Below the pieces are notes generated by a model, which was given only the letters and a program-made list of their open reading frames with translations, made no database searches and was not told the DNA's origin. Below are positions 15,506 to 15,969 of a stretch of DNA of 15,969 nucleotides, piece by piece; the first letter of the stretch is position 1; every line of letters starts with the position of its first letter. The stretch is from NCBI GenBank assembly GCA_051953655.1, contig JBQCIO010000165.1, forward strand, positions 1-15,969, in the 5' to 3' direction. This DNA comes from JBQCHF01 sp051953655. GTDB lineage: Bacteria > Actinomycetota > Actinomycetes > Motilibacterales > Motilibacteraceae. The translations under genes and the position numbers were made by a program.

Positions 15506-15969
15506 TCAGGCCAGCGCCGGCACCGGCAGGTCGAGGGCGAGATCGAGGGCGCGCGCCAGCCGCTCCCGCTCCGCCGCGCAGCCGGGCGCACCCACGCCGA
15601 CCTCGTCCACCACCACGGCGACGTCGACGGCCAGCCAGGACAGCAGGGCCGAGACCAGCCGGGCCCGCGGGGTGGCGAGCGCCTCGGACGCCTCCTCCGG
15701 CGTCAGCGCGCCGCCGCCGGGGCGCACCCCGCCGAGCTCGACCACCAGCAGGTCCGGGCAGAGCCGCTCCACGGTGCGCAGGGCGGCGGCCTCGGCCGCG
15801 CCCAGCGGCTCGGGAGCGGCGTCGACGCCCGTCCCGCGGCCGCGCCGGCGGGCCCCGGCAGGCGTCGCGGGCTCGGCGGGCACCGGCACCGGCAGGTAGC
15901 GCACCGGCACCGCGGCGCGGGCGAGCAGCTCGCGGGCCAGCTCGAACCGGGCCGGGTCGGTGCGCCGGG
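15506..15969 (-). CDS. Hypothetical protein, C-terminal part (start outside window)
   Basis: The frame is open from the right edge to the stop at 15506-15508. A GTG at 15910 could start it, but the sequence before that codon reads as ordinary protein in the same frame (RRTDPARFELARELLARAA), so the gene very probably begins beyond the window. The visible ~153 residues include VRYLPVPVPAEPA, then an Arg/Gly linker. Alternating strand-like and helix-like segments follow (DLLVVELGGV, RLVSALLSWLAVDVAVVVDEVGV), ending in a leucine-rich helix, ERLARALDLALDLPVPALA. The alternation suggests an alpha/beta fold. No motif I know is present. Codon use fits the genome. Confidence 0.65.
   Translation of the reverse strand, partial: RRTDPARFELARELLARAAVPVRYLPVPVPAEPATPAGARRRGRGTGVDAAPEPLGAAEAAALRTVERLCPDLLVVELGGVRPGGGALTPEEASEALATPRARLVSALLSWLAVDVAVVVDEVGVGAPGCAAERERLARALDLALDLPVPALA

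Overview
The window is a high-GC actinobacterial chromosome segment. Coding codons end almost always in G or C, GTG and TTG starts are common, and several promoters have a TANNNT -10 box set about 7 nt before a start codon, the usual leaderless layout in this phylum. Overall protein character suggests Geodermatophilaceae or a close relative (Blastococcus, Geodermatophilus, Modestobacter); that is an impression from family knowledge and was not tested. I see no phage, insertion sequence, CRISPR, tRNA or rRNA.

Layout: (1) 1-1085, minus strand: the head of a succinate dehydrogenase operon, sdhC-sdhD-sdhA, with sdhA cut by the window edge. (2) 1392-2972, plus: a methylmalonyl-CoA mutase large subunit without a B12 domain, divergent from sdh. 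(3) 3159-5864, plus: a 77-aa single-span membrane protein, an M20 amidohydrolase with a proline-rich head, and a GNAT acetyltransferase. (4) 6085-13064, plus: the centrepiece, a nucleoside uptake and salvage operon. It encodes a BMP-family lipoprotein, a double ABC ATPase, two permeases, cytidine deaminase and thymidine (pyrimidine nucleoside) phosphorylase. The last five genes overlap by 1-4 nt, so they are probably translationally coupled. The lipoprotein captures nucleosides, the ABC complex imports them, Cdd deaminates cytidine or deoxycytidine, and DeoA splits the products to base and (deoxy)ribose-1-phosphate. (5) 13200-14959, plus: a leaderless cupin gene, then a MerR-family regulator and an aldo/keto reductase. 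The regulator lies behind a textbook MerR promoter: 19-bp spacer and a perfect 20-bp palindrome. (6) 15033-15969, minus: two unrecognised genes, the second cut by the window edge.

The main unexplained signal is in the spacers. Four intergenic regions carry strong, mutually different inverted repeats (2993-3053, 5009-5063, 13072-13159, 14984-15037), three with perfect 19-bp arms. Three of the four regions share a CGTGATC core. They sit at gene or operon ends and may act as U-tract-less terminators, or be members of dispersed repeat families. Nothing here looks like a wholly new multi-gene system; the palindromes and the MerR control region deserve the closest look.
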